The notes below the pieces were generated by a model. That model saw only the letters and a list, made by a program, of their open reading frames with translations, made no database searches and was not told the origin of the DNA. From Mansonella perstans (lineage: Eukaryota; Nematoda; Chromadorea; Rhabditida; Onchocercidae), in NCBI GenBank assembly GCA_037074765.1, contig JBAMDO010000580.1, forward strand, positions 620,001 to 684,000: a stretch of 64,000 nt of DNA, given 5' to 3'. The translations under genes and the position numbers were made by a program. Each line of letters begins with the position of its first letter. Within the stretch, counting starts at the first letter, position 1. Positions 39,509 through 51,300 of the stretch are shown one piece after another.

Positions 39509-42500
39509 TTAAAAGAAATCAGCTGCTGATGGTCGGATCTTTTTCGCAGTCGGAGTACTCGATTGTCCAAAACTGAGTAAATTATCAGTTATAGATGAGT
39601 TCGCATCTGCATGAGTGATAACGCCTTCTATACTTCTTTTTGGTGTTTTCCTTAACAGGTGTGATGAACCTGGAGTACCAGTCGAACATGCGGAAAGCGA
39701 TGTCCTAAAATGATAATTCTAAATTTTTCCTAACATTTTCAATAACTTAAATAAAAAATTCGTTCTATTCTATAAAACACTGCGTTTCCAAAAATCGAAG
39801 AGTTCTTTCGTATCAGTGCAATGGGGAGATTAACCATGTCTTAAGTTTTCCTCGAAAATATACTTTTGTGATCGCACAAGTAATGAAATATCAAATAAAC
39901 CAAATAATAAATATCACACATATGCAACATTTGAAAAAAATACAGTAATTGCCTGCTTATTCATTTCTTTCATTTTTGCAAAAGCTGAATGTTTCCAGAA
40001 ATAGAATTAGTACATCCAAAACGTTTGCACAGTAACGCTATGTTCAATTTATTTACAAAATTAATTTTTTTGAATTATCTACAAGATATTTCGATTTACC
40101 CTAAAGCAAACTAAAACAAGATACTTGTCACCATATAACCCTACAGCTGAAATGATTTCATCTTCAGTGAACAAATTTCGCAGCATAACCAACTCCTTAA
40201 AACTTAAGATTTACCTTAATCGCGGAGGTGTGCAACTGAAACTGATCTTTAACTCCTTATCTGAGCTCAATCGAATTCCAAGCCCATGTGCTGCAAGACG
40301 CTTTGCAGCAGGAGACATCATAGTAAGCTTTTCAGAAGTACGAATAGAACCAAAGCTTGGTGTTTTGCTAAAATTATCAGATATTAGATTTTTCAAAGGA
40401 CAATAGTAGTGAAGGTTTAGCAAAGTTGACCTGCTATTTCTAATTAACTTGTTTGTTCAAGGTTACCTAGAACTGTCATATGATCTGATGATAACAGTAA
40501 TATTGGGGGAGGGAGGAAGGAGAGGACAGCAAAGGACGAGTAGATATTCAAATTAGGCATAATATCACGCTGAAATCATAATTAACAAGCAACAGGCAGA
40601 AAATTTACGCATGATGTTTCTCCACTTGTCGTATAGCCACTTTTCGTTTGTCATGATACCGTTTTGCAATTGTTTCAGCTATATTTTGAGCTATCTTTTC
40701 GCGAATCGGTATTTCAGGAATCTAAAAGTACCATTCTAAGAAATTATATCGATAATAACAGTCACTATATCAGTACTATAAAAACAATTTCTGAAGATAT
40801 TACTAATAACTGAATTTAGATAAATTTACCTTGAAAGCAGGAGCTGAAGTTGGAGTAGCCATATCTGAAGCATCAAGTCGAAATGGTGTCCCTTCGATTT
40901 CACCCCATGTCATAAACGGTGATTCATCGACGCCTTAAATCAAATGTTTAAAAATTCAGAAATAATATAGAGTATAATGATTCATCTGTTCATAAAAAAC
41001 TAAGCGTTGTGAGGGAAATTTTGAAAGAAGAAGCCGATTATAACAATTTGTTCGTTTCGCAAATTAGCGGAAAACATAACAAATCGTTCAGTGACATTGT
41101 AGAAAAAAATAAAACTTGAGAAATCCATATTTTTTCTCTCGCTCTAATTACAATCTCCACCATTTGTGGATGTAAGAGATCTGGGAATTGCAATGTAAGA
41201 TAATCTGAATAATAAGGATCTAATAAAAGAAAGCAACTGCATTTCTATATTACAGTATTTGAGGAAATCCGACAAATCTCATACATAGATATGGAAGAAT
41301 TACCTGGAGCCGGTGATGGGGTAGCAATCAATTCTAGTGCACCAGCCTTAGAAAACCCCACCTCATGTCCTGTTATGTCCACCTTTCCTGCATTCACTGC
41401 TGCCTGCTGCGACATCCCCTTAATTGCTGCGACCTGTAATTAGTCGCTTATTGTCTACGCAAAAAAATTTAAGAACACTTAGTTGAAAAGAGTTCTAAGG
41501 AGAAAATAATACCTGTCTTTTTTCTTTGTTGATTTCTTCTGAAAAACGGGTGGCACTTTTGTTTATGATTCTTTGATTTAATTTTTGTCTTTGAAGATGC
41601 TCATCCAGTGTCAATGGTGCCTCCTCAGGATGAAAATGCACAACATTTCGTGCCTTGTAAGACCAGTTATCAAGCTCTTTAGGCTTTCCTTAAATATTTT
41701 TGCTTTATAATCTTTGAATATCTATTTCAAATTGTGCCATCTTTTCAAATATTTCAAATCTCTTTTTTTTCTCAAAAGTAGGCAAAACAGCTTTCCAGCG
41801 TATATGCTCATACTAATTACAAAGAAATTAAGAGATATAGTTTAAAATTCTCTTATTTTTGTTCAAACTAAGTCCAATAAAATACCTTCGGCAGCTCCAA
41901 CAGCTAAAGACATCATGATTTGTTCGTCAGCGGCCTTCACTAATTCTTTCCCTCGGGTAATGAACTCTTCATTATGCTTTCTTTCCGCTTCATACATCCA
42001 TGCGTTATGGTTCTGTTCCTTCTTTTTATGCAACAATGCAAGCTCTTCGAATGATGCATTATCCTCAGAGGTAAACTTATTCAAATAGGTATCGACTGTG
42101 AAATTTTCATGCGACTTTTTCTTCTAAAAACGAGTAATATTGTGAAATTAATTCTACAGAATGCTCTAATTCACAAACACATTAAAATTAATTAGAATAT
42201 TAATTATTCCATTCCTTAATGGCTCTTTTAACAAACTGCCTCATGTGCGATTACGAATGAAGTGAAATTTCCATCTCATCGACGTAAAATTCAACGCACA
42301 ATTCTTTTTCTTGGCGGCTATTGTTAAAAACAGATACAATATGTTTCTAACATGCAACTCACTACTGGAAACCGAACCTTTGTGGAGCTTTTTCCTTCAT
42401 TTTTCCTTGATTCTGTACAGGAGGAGCTAGGTTCAGGTGTATTAGTATCAAATATAGCTGGGCTATTAATTGCAATCGTCGGTGAGGTACGCCTAATAGT

Positions 42501-43164
42501 ACGCTTTGTGCTGTAACGCAACTGCAACTCACGAATCTTCGTTAAGTCATTAACCGCAATTGCGTCCAAATATTCCTTCTGAGCCTAGAAAAAGAATGTA
42601 TTTTAGACAAATCTGAAACATCAAGAATGGCTTTTATAAGTTTTTGCAATTTTTTGTGAGAAATAAATTTTTTCATCAGATAAGCACAAAAGGAAAACTA
42701 TACATACCCTCAATTTAGGCAATTCAGGAAAATAATCTCGCACAATAATTTCTTGAAGATCTCCAAGGTATTTTTCTTCCGGCAATACAACACGAACTTC
42801 CTTCTCTGTCTGCAACTTTTTTGCTCCAAGAACGACTATCTGCAAAATCATTTCTAGAATTCGTTAAATGGTTAACAATACTCTCCTGCAGCATTCGAAT
42901 CGCTATAGTAGGGCGCATATTCCGATGATTTCTAAAGATAATAGCTAATTTAGTAAAATATACACAAAATTCTTGATTGAAAAATCATTTAAAAGTTATC
43001 ATGTAAGCTTCTTTTAGAGAACCGTACGATAAAGACAGAGTTCAACAACATGAGTAATGAATCAATAAAAGTACCTTTGAACTCTGTAGCTTTTGATCTG
43101 GAACCGATATTGCACGGTCGGCATCATCAAATGAAGTCGGTGTCTGAAATTCCGGGGTAACCAT
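39509..43164 (-). CDS. ess-2: ESS2/DGCR14 spliceosome-associated protein
   Basis: ESS2 (DGCR14, ES2) is a nuclear protein of late spliceosomal complexes. Ten exons (43164-43075, 42839-42708, 42584-42378, 42123-41886, 41688-41513, 41433-41304, 40933-40830, 40721-40609, 40367-40215, 39704-39509) give 512 residues with all phases matched. Family signatures in order are VLPEEKYLGDLQEIIVRDYF, AQKEYLDAIAVNDL, KFTSEDNASFEEL, DNWSYKARNVVHFHPE, ATPSPAP, DESPFMTWGEIEGTP and, near the end, SSITDNLLSF with a terminal ADFF, all in the order of human ESS2. The start is at MVTPEFQTP, directly behind a likely spliced-leader acceptor (TTATTAG|GAGAATG). The length is close to the human protein (476 residues). 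Identification is secure. Confidence 0.95.
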
Positions 43165-44556
43165 TCTCCTAATAAGGTGTAACCATTTGTAACAATTTAC
43201 TACTGCCAACGGCCAACTTTCAATAAGCGACACTATGAAATCCCATCGATGCCATAAGATAGGAGTTGGATGTAGCAGCACAAATGAATTTATGAAGTAC
43301 TAGAGGAAATAAATGCGGGGAAATATCCCGAAGAATTGTTGCTCAAAGAAATGAATCAGGAATATATCCCAAAGGATTACTGCTCAAAGAAATGAATCAG
43401 GAATATATCCCGAAGGATTACTGCTCAAAGAAATGAATCAGGAACATATCCCAAAGGATTACTACTCAAAGAAATGAATCAGGAATATATCCCGAAGGAT
43501 TACTACTCAAAGAAATGAATCAGGAACATATCCCGAAGGATTACTACTCAAAGAAATGAATCAGGAATATATCCCGAAGGATTACTACTTAAAGAAATGA
43601 ATCAGGAACATATCCCGAAGGATTACTACTCAAAGAAATGAATCAGGAACATATTCCGGAGAATTACTACTCAAAGAAATGAATCAGAAATGTATTCTGA
43701 AGGATTACTGCTCAAAGAAATGAATCAGGAACATACCACTGCGATATATCTCGAAAGCAACTATATCTATTTCTATATTTGTAAGCATAGGAATAACCCA
43801 ATGAAGGATATTTCTATTTCTCTATCGTATTTCATCCTAATGTCTAATTGCTGGCGTATTTTACAAATGCAGAAAGCGTTGAAAGGTCACGTAGACTTCT
43901 TCAATATGTGCTCGTAATGATGCAAAGTATGGTTTAATTGTTATAGGTAGAGAACTAGTGGTGATAGTACGTGATTTTTTATTCACGTTAATGGAATCAT
44001 ATCAGTATCTTCACTTAATTTATTACTTAAGCCGAAATGATATTTGAATACCTATCTATAGTATTGATTAATGAAGTTCCTGTTCGACGTTTATTGATCA
44101 CGTTTTGTTCACGTTTACTGATCACGTTTTATTCCTAGGGTGCTAATCCTTTGTACGTTTTTTAATGGTCAATATTTTCAAGTCTTACATTACGATTTTT
44201 TTTTTACCAAATACATGAGCGTATGATGTTCGTGTTACAGAAATAAATGATATGAAGTGAAAAAATATTTGCACAGCAGACAATGGCATACTTTTTAATT
44301 TGATGAAAATTCAATCACCAAGTGAGTTCTGCAAATGTTTTTCATCCATGTTTACGTTAGATTTTCAGTACTTTTCTCAAAATTCAAACTATCTAATTGG
44401 AATTGTTTTAATGAATGTTCAAAAAATTCGCTATTTCCTTTTCTACAAATGATTTAAACATTTAATAATATATCAAATTTTCAAATATTAATGAGAAGCA
44501 AACTTAATAATTTTTTCATTTATTTCTTAAATTTGTCTATTATAGGAAACAAAAAT
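43165..44556. other. Divergent spacer between ESS2 and bestrophin
   Basis: 1.4 kb between two outward-facing genes; promoters or outrons of both are expected here. About 0.4 kb is a minisatellite. TTTACTGATCACGTTTTATTC-like short direct repeats lie near 44094-44135. A likely trans-splice acceptor for the bestrophin gene, TATTATAG, ends at 44545. Confidence 0.6.
43321..43735. repeat. 41-bp minisatellite, about 10 copies
   Basis: A 41-base unit containing CCCGAAGGATTACTGCTCAA and AGAAATGAATCAGGA is repeated about ten times. Copies alternate between GAATATATCC and GAACATATCC and between TACTGC and TACTAC, which suggests a two-unit (82-base) higher-order expansion. It lies in the divergent spacer close to the ESS2 5' end. 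Confidence 0.96.
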
Positions 44557-47229
44557 ATGGTTATAACCTATAATTCAGATATTTCCACGGCATCTGCATT
44601 TGCATTTCTTAAATTGCTATTTCGTTGGAAAGCAAGCATATGGAAAATTGTATTGAAAGAATTATTTATCTGGACAATTTTCTATTTGCTTGTCACTTAC
44701 TGTTATAAATCGGGTCTATTCATGAGTGAAAAAGTGGAAAGGTTTTTTTTTATTCTTATATGAAAGTATTATGTAACATGAAAGATTTTTCTTTACTTTA
44801 AAATTTCGTTCTTTTTTTTATTATTGAACTGTACGACTTTGAGCCTGTTGTTGTGCCAAGATTACCTACCGATCCACAATGTCGGACGATGATGCCGGAT
44901 TCTTGATAGTAACAAATAAACAAAAAACAAGAAACTATATTAACGAATATGTTTCGTCACTGCCTGCTCTAATATATTACTAAGTGATTACGGAATGGGA
45001 GTAGCAAATATTTTTACTAATTTAATCTTTAATTTTTATTAAAAATAAAGCACTTCAGTATATTTGAACGAACTGCAATATACTTCGGAAAGTATTTGAA
45101 TCGCAGTAATCTCATATTTATCTTGGGCTTTTTCGTCTCGTCTGTCGCCACTCGATGGAATGTTTTACTTCAAAATATGGGTTACATAGAAAGGTTATTC
45201 ACGTTGAGTACTTACTGGCCGTTTCTCTATCCTTCAAAAATATCTTACAAGAAACACGAAAATTTTCTTTTTTAATTGAAATTAAAATTTTTAATTTTAA
45301 TTTCCATATTAATTGCTGATGATTCACTATCATTACCGAATAAAATTTAGTTTGGCGCTATTTGTCAGTGGATGCGTGAAGGGTGAAGATGATGAATCCC
45401 GAATATACCGTCGAACAATTGTACGAAATGCCTGTTTAGCACAATGTTTGGTATTTCGAGATATTAGTGTATGTATTCGGAAGCGCTTCCCAACAATGAA
45501 TAGTTTAGTGGAAGCTGGTATTTGTGATCTTCATTACTTTAAGATCGAGCTGAAAAGGGACGAGCACATTTATCCTTTTGCAACATCAATTGCCAAAAAA
45601 TATAGTTGCAGGAATGAAAAGCTTGAGCAAGTAAACTGAATGGTTCAGATTCTCTTACCATTTCAGTATGGATTAGTTTTTGGATTACAAGCGCCTTTTT
45701 CTTTTATAGTCCATTACTGGCTTCTTACGTAGAAGGCACTTTTGCAGGATTTATGACGGAGAAAGAGCTAAGAAAATTCGAAAGTCTTGAAATACCATAT
45801 CATAAGTACTGGCTACCAATAACATGGTCCGTGACGCATGTGTTCAATGCTAGAAGAAGTGGCAAAGTGATAAATGATATAGAAATGAACAAACTTGTTG
45901 ATGTTAGTATGATTTTATATTCCTGTTCTGCAATGAATGAACTTTATTGAACTTTTTATTTTTCTAGGAACTGAAAGTCTTTAGAGACTGCCTGCAGACA
46001 CTGACAAACTATGACTGGGTGCCTCTACCTTTGGTCTATCCTCAGGTACTCTAGCAAATTATGTTCTCTTATTTATAATATAAATATACCAGATTCAAAC
46101 ATATAGATAAATTAAGTTTTAAAAAACCAATAATTTTCAAATAAAATTAAATTGCAAATAAAATGACACTCCGCTGGTACTATCATCATTTGATCATCAG
46201 TTGCCAATCAGTTGATTTCATGCTAACTACTCGTCATTCAAAAAAGCGCTTATTCTATCATCAAATTTGATGATTTTTCCCAAAGCCCGTATTAGCTAAG
46301 TTATCAGCTTCCAACATGTAAATTCCTTATCCAGTACAACAATATTTCGTTGGTTTCTTTCAAATTTTTAATGATATGGCATTGTAAAACTATCATTCCG
46401 GTATAACTTGAATTACTGGATTACCATTTGTTGAAATGGATCAGATGCTGAAAATTTTTAGGTAATAACCATATCCGTCTACTTCTATTTTATCGTATGT
46501 CTCTTCGCAAGGCAACATTTCTTGCCAACTGTTAAGAATGACCTCGAATTTCACGTATGTCACAATCATTTATACAACATGCCACTAGATATAACCATCT
46601 TTGTCATATATAAAAAATTTTCTTTTTATCTTCAGTTTTTCATTAAGCAGTAGCGAAATATTAAAAGGATAATAAAGATTCCAGCTGAACTAAATTTAAT
46701 TCCAATGAATTTAATTTTAGATTTTTACAAAATAAATCTGCAAATTTTTCTCATGTAGAGAGAAACAATAAAAATTGTGTTGACGATTGTTGTTATACAG
46801 TTGGATACTGTGTTACCCGTGATGACAATGGTCGAATTTTTATTTTTTGTCGGATGGATGAAAGTAGCGATGAATTTACTCAATTCGTTTGGTGAAGATG
46901 ATGACGATTTAGATTGCAATTTTTTCATCGACAAGAATCTTGCTGTGTGTTTTTTCATCCATTATTAGGATGTATAAATCATGCAGGCAGAATCTATCCT
47001 TCATATCTGATTTTAGAAAATCAATGGGATAGAGACAGAGTAAGATATACTTAAGGTTATTGAAAGCTCCACGCAAAGAGTTGGAAATTACGTGGAATAA
47101 TTGGAGGAGGAATATTTTTAGATATTGACCACACCACCAGAGTATTGGCGAACAGGATCCTTCATGCACATGGTGCAAGTGAAGTTTGACTTTGATTATA
47201 AAGTGGTTCAAAGTTTAAAATTTTCGTAA
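44557..47229 (+). CDS. Bestrophin-family anion channel (divergent)
   Basis: Bestrophins are pentameric calcium-gated chloride channels. Exons 44557-44741, 45059-45193, 45351-45517, 45748-45902, 45968-46045, 46462-46554 and 46801-46944 join in phase; a last exon, 47122-47229, is uncertain. About 320 residues. Recognisable parts are LLFRWKASIWK near the N terminus, FILGFFV in the neck (the two neck Phe conserved), GEDDESRIYRRTIVR, IRKRFPTMNSLVEAG, YDWVPLPLVYPQ, FFVGWMKVAMNLLNSFGEDD, and the acidic calcium clasp run EDDDD. The usual neck Ile-Pro is Ser-Asn and the WPDR motif after helix 2 is GYIER. The conserved VSLLAVDEMH segment after DKNL is not found; reading on from 46944 meets a TAG at 46966-46968, while the 47122 exon restores a PPEYW sequence. 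The C-terminal tail is very short. Ion selectivity may differ from the norm. Confidence 0.85.
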
Positions 47230-47705
47230 CCACTGTCTTTTCAGACTGGTCTGTGTATCGTCGACACATGTCGCAATGTTGTGCCAAACTTACGTTCACC
47301 AATGTAGAGCGGTTTTGCAGGATCCTTTCAAAAGTTGTGATTTTGTTTGTTTGAAAGCAGGAAGAGCTAATAAAGAAATGCGTTTTCTCTCGAAGAATTA
47401 GATTACATTTAACTAATAGTGTTCACATTACATGGGTAAAATTAAAGTGAAATTATCTAAATTTCAGGATGAAAAGGCTGTCATTTGCTTTAAAATAATC
47501 TTTCAAAATTTATGAGCCATTTGCTGCAAACTCTTTATTCCCACTCTTTTTATTTATATACTTTGTCGAATTTTGATAAATTCGTGACTGTCACAAGTCG
47601 GAATACTGCATTCCTCTGTCACTTTTATATATCAGAAGTGGAAGACACGTATTCTGATATTAAAAAGTTCAAACTATAAAATGTATACCAAAAAATTTAC
47701 TATCT
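47230..47705. other. 3' spacer after bestrophin
   Basis: AT-rich, no gene seen. Presumed 3' UTR and flank of the bestrophin gene, and the 3' flank of the minus-strand micro-gene. Confidence 0.6.
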
Positions 47706-48004
47706 CTAAAGACATAAATCAGCGTTAATAACATAAACTGCGAAATTATAATTGTACGCAATACTCTGCGCTTTTGGATAAATATTACATGGAGAATGAA
47801 CAAGTTTACTTCCAGCTCTTACATCACTCAACACGAATGAATCACCTGAAAATAATAAAGTTCGGCATTTAGTGCTTTCAGTAACAACTAAATGTTGTAG
47901 TATCAAAACGAATATATAATGGTAACAAGGCCACGCAATTATGAGTTATCAGTCCAGAGCATACGATTACGATGAAGAATAAAATCAACTTTATTTTCAG
48001 ACAT
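47706..48004 (-). CDS. Possible two-exon small gene, unknown
   Basis: Two segments (48004-47971 and 47845-47706) join in phase 1 across a 125-base intron with GTAATC donor and TTATTTTCAG acceptor. They encode 57 residues starting MSENKVDFILHRDSF and ending INADLCL. The ATG is four bases behind AATTAG, which could be a spliced-leader acceptor. The second segment has a protein-like mix (SDVRAGSKLVHSPC). There is no recognised domain and no signal peptide. It lies between the 3' ends of bestrophin and KANSL2 and could be chance. Confidence 0.3.
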
Positions 48005-48317
48005 TTCTCTAATTTACAACATAACCAATACTTTCCCAATATTTTACAGCAGTCAAACAAGGATGAAAGCCTTCATAACCAAAATCATTTCAGCTATTAA
48101 TATACAGTAGGTACTAGTCCCATTCCAGTTTCCAAATACTAATAAAAATAGTAGAAAATTAAAATCCGCATCTACTATCTACTCCATCTAACTTACATCC
48201 AACCCTTTGCTCGATAAACCTCAATATATAAACATAATCGGCATAATTTTACGTCTATGTAACTTAAGGTAATATTAAATCTTCCTCTTCGACTAGCAAA
48301 GTGCCACATGATTTGCC

Positions 48318-51300
48318 TTATTCATCATCTTCTTCTTCCATGCCTAACTGGCCATACTTGGATTTTTTGGAAGGCGGTGGTGACTGGTTAGAATCGAAAG
48401 CTCGTGATGCAGCAGCCATTGCAAGCACCGCTAATCCATCTTCCGTACTTTCACCACTTAATTTTCTCGAAATCAAAGCAGCTGAGCGCTTATTACCGAT
48501 TCCCAATTCATTCAGTACACTTCTGCAAAGTACGCTGAGTCACAGATATTAGACTTATGCAATAGTCTCAGTTCGGTGATACACGATTTTCGCGTAATCA
48601 ATATAGCTATAGGAAAGATAAATGACTTCACGATTATAATGATGATTAAATAACAAATATTTAAAGGTGCATTCTCATATTTTCACAAACAATTTGAAAC
48701 CATAGTTTAGATTCTCAGTGAAAATCCACAATTCGTATTTTCCGCAACATGTATCAGTTTCCAAAAACAGAGAATAAAGTACTTTTTTTCATTTTTGTCA
48801 GTTGATCCACCTGCTACACGTTGTTCAAAAGCCAATTTCTGACCGATTAGTGGTTTTTCAGCAGCCTGCCAAGGAGATGTTTCGAGCCTTCCAATTATTT
48901 CTTGAAAATTTTTTTGAAGATTAATCGTAATTATTTTTAATGCAAGAACACAGATTAATTGTGTGTAGCTCTGTTTTTTAAACGGAAAAAATTTTAAATA
49001 ACTAGTCTCACTTAAGCAATCTTATAGAATGCCGATGATAACATGCATAAAAACATGTTTCTTTATCTCTAATCAAAGCTGCATCAATACAATGAGCTCT
49101 ATCAGTTTGAGCAGCAGTTTTTAATTTCTAAAAAATTTCGGCGGTAATTATTGAAAAATCCGGAATAAATCCTTCCTATTTGACTGAAATTATACACTAG
49201 CCTGGTAATTTATCACCAATTTCATATTCATTATCTTCAGATGCTTCTAGATCAGCAGCTATACTGGCTACAGCTGCTGCTGTTTCTTGAGTCTCGGCTG
49301 TTGATGGTGGTTTCGATTCAGCCGTTACACGGGGTCGGCAAACTATAGGTTTCGGGATCTCCTAAATAAATAATTATGTATGTTTTGTAAGTAAACATTA
49401 TTTAAAGTACCTGAAAAGAAAGCCTAAAATGGCACCTGTCGAAATATTCGAGATGGATAAGTAACTGGTTGAACTCCTGGAGTAGTATAAGACAACGAAT
49501 CGATAGCAACAAGCCGTGATCGCGCATTTCCTAGAAATATTTAAATCATAAATTTATCTTAACATGAAAGATGAATAACACTAGCAAATTTTTGCAATTA
49601 TGAAAGCGTTTCACAAACTACAGACTTAGAAAAATTCAGTAGTGGCATAGAAATTTCTCATGCTCAAAAATACAATATGATAAGCTTCACCAACAGCAAA
49701 ATCTCAAAAAAAGTTTCCCTGAAAGAATCAGAACAATTTCAACAAAGATCAACATTGAAAGTTTTTATATCGAAGACACATTAAAAAATATATGTGTGAA
49801 AATGAATATGGCAAAAAAGAGTACTAAGAAGCTACAATCTACACTAATTTCTGGAAGTGAGGTGAGAGAACTACATATCCTTTTACATGCAATTGAAAAT
49901 TCAAACCAAACCGAAAGTACGTTAAACAAAACGGTTAAGTATCGCCATCATAATTCAGAATTATATAGAAATAAAATAAATAAAATCTATTCTATTAAAA
50001 CAATGACGGTAAACAATGCTTAAAGAGCCTAAAGAAAGCAATTTAAAATAAACTAACCACTGATGAACTGTCGTTCATCGCGTCGCCGGAAATATGGAGC
50101 AATTCTGGACGCTGATGCATTTGTAGGTCTACAATTATTCAGATAATTTGGCTATTCTTATTTCATTTCTTTATATTCAGTTTACATACAAATAATTTTA
50201 TATGACTTATAAATGCCAATTTTTTTCAAAAATATTTGTTGCAGTATTTTTTACGAAATTTCAGTTTAGGAGAGTAGAACAATGTTACAGTTTAGGAGAG
50301 CAGTATATGTTAAAGCAACACTGCCATTTCAAACATCTTTTAACTTGTCGATTTACTGTTGAAGAAATATATTCAACTGCCCGGATCTCGCTGGTTTCTC
50401 TCATCAGAATAGAGTAGACAAAAGAAGAAAGATAATTTAAAATCCTTTTTCCCTCATTCTACAATCACTGTTTTTAAAATAATAAAAATACCGGTTAGAG
50501 TAATCCATAGGTAAAACGACATTCGCTGCCCGTCTCATCCTACTGTCCAATGAAATTGTACTACGGTTACGCCAATTTGGTAATGGACGAGAAGTTCCTA
50601 TATATTTAAGACAAATAAAAGACATATTTACAAATTAATAACATAAATAAATAGAATAGAATACCAGATCGTTGTACTTACTCAAGATAAAGATCTTGAC
50701 TTACCCACAGTTGCAATATAGCGAGAAGGTAAGCGTATCGGCTGACCAGGGATAGGAGCTGATGGTCCTGCACGATTTCGCAATACAATCTATAAAACTA
50801 TCCTTAAATGCTGAAAGAAATTTAACAATTTATTTTCTTTATGAGGAAAAATTACTGGTCTTTGCAGGGGGAGTCTAGAAGATGCAGGTGCTGCATTCAT
50901 CGGCAATGGTGCAACAGATGATGCACTGTTTGTTGATCCCAGTGATATCATTTCAGGAGCTTCAATAGCCGATCTATTGCCTGCTGTATTATAGACAGTC
51001 CTAAAAGTATTTCGTGACAGCTCACTGTTTTAAAAGTAGGATTGTACATGGTTGGAAAATATCATTACATATTTTTCCATAATACAAAATTTTTCCTTCA
51101 TATTAAATCCAGTTCAATTAATTGTCTGCTGATTTCAATGTATTAATGGAAATTGAAAAAGATGTGAAATATCGAATTTGTACATTGGCTGTAAACAAAA
51201 TTGCAAGTAGACAAAGCAAATGAAAAATCTGCCACTGAACACAATTCTGCGAATTAAAAATCTGCATAAATTTTTGTTAAATAATGCAGAGAAATAGAAT

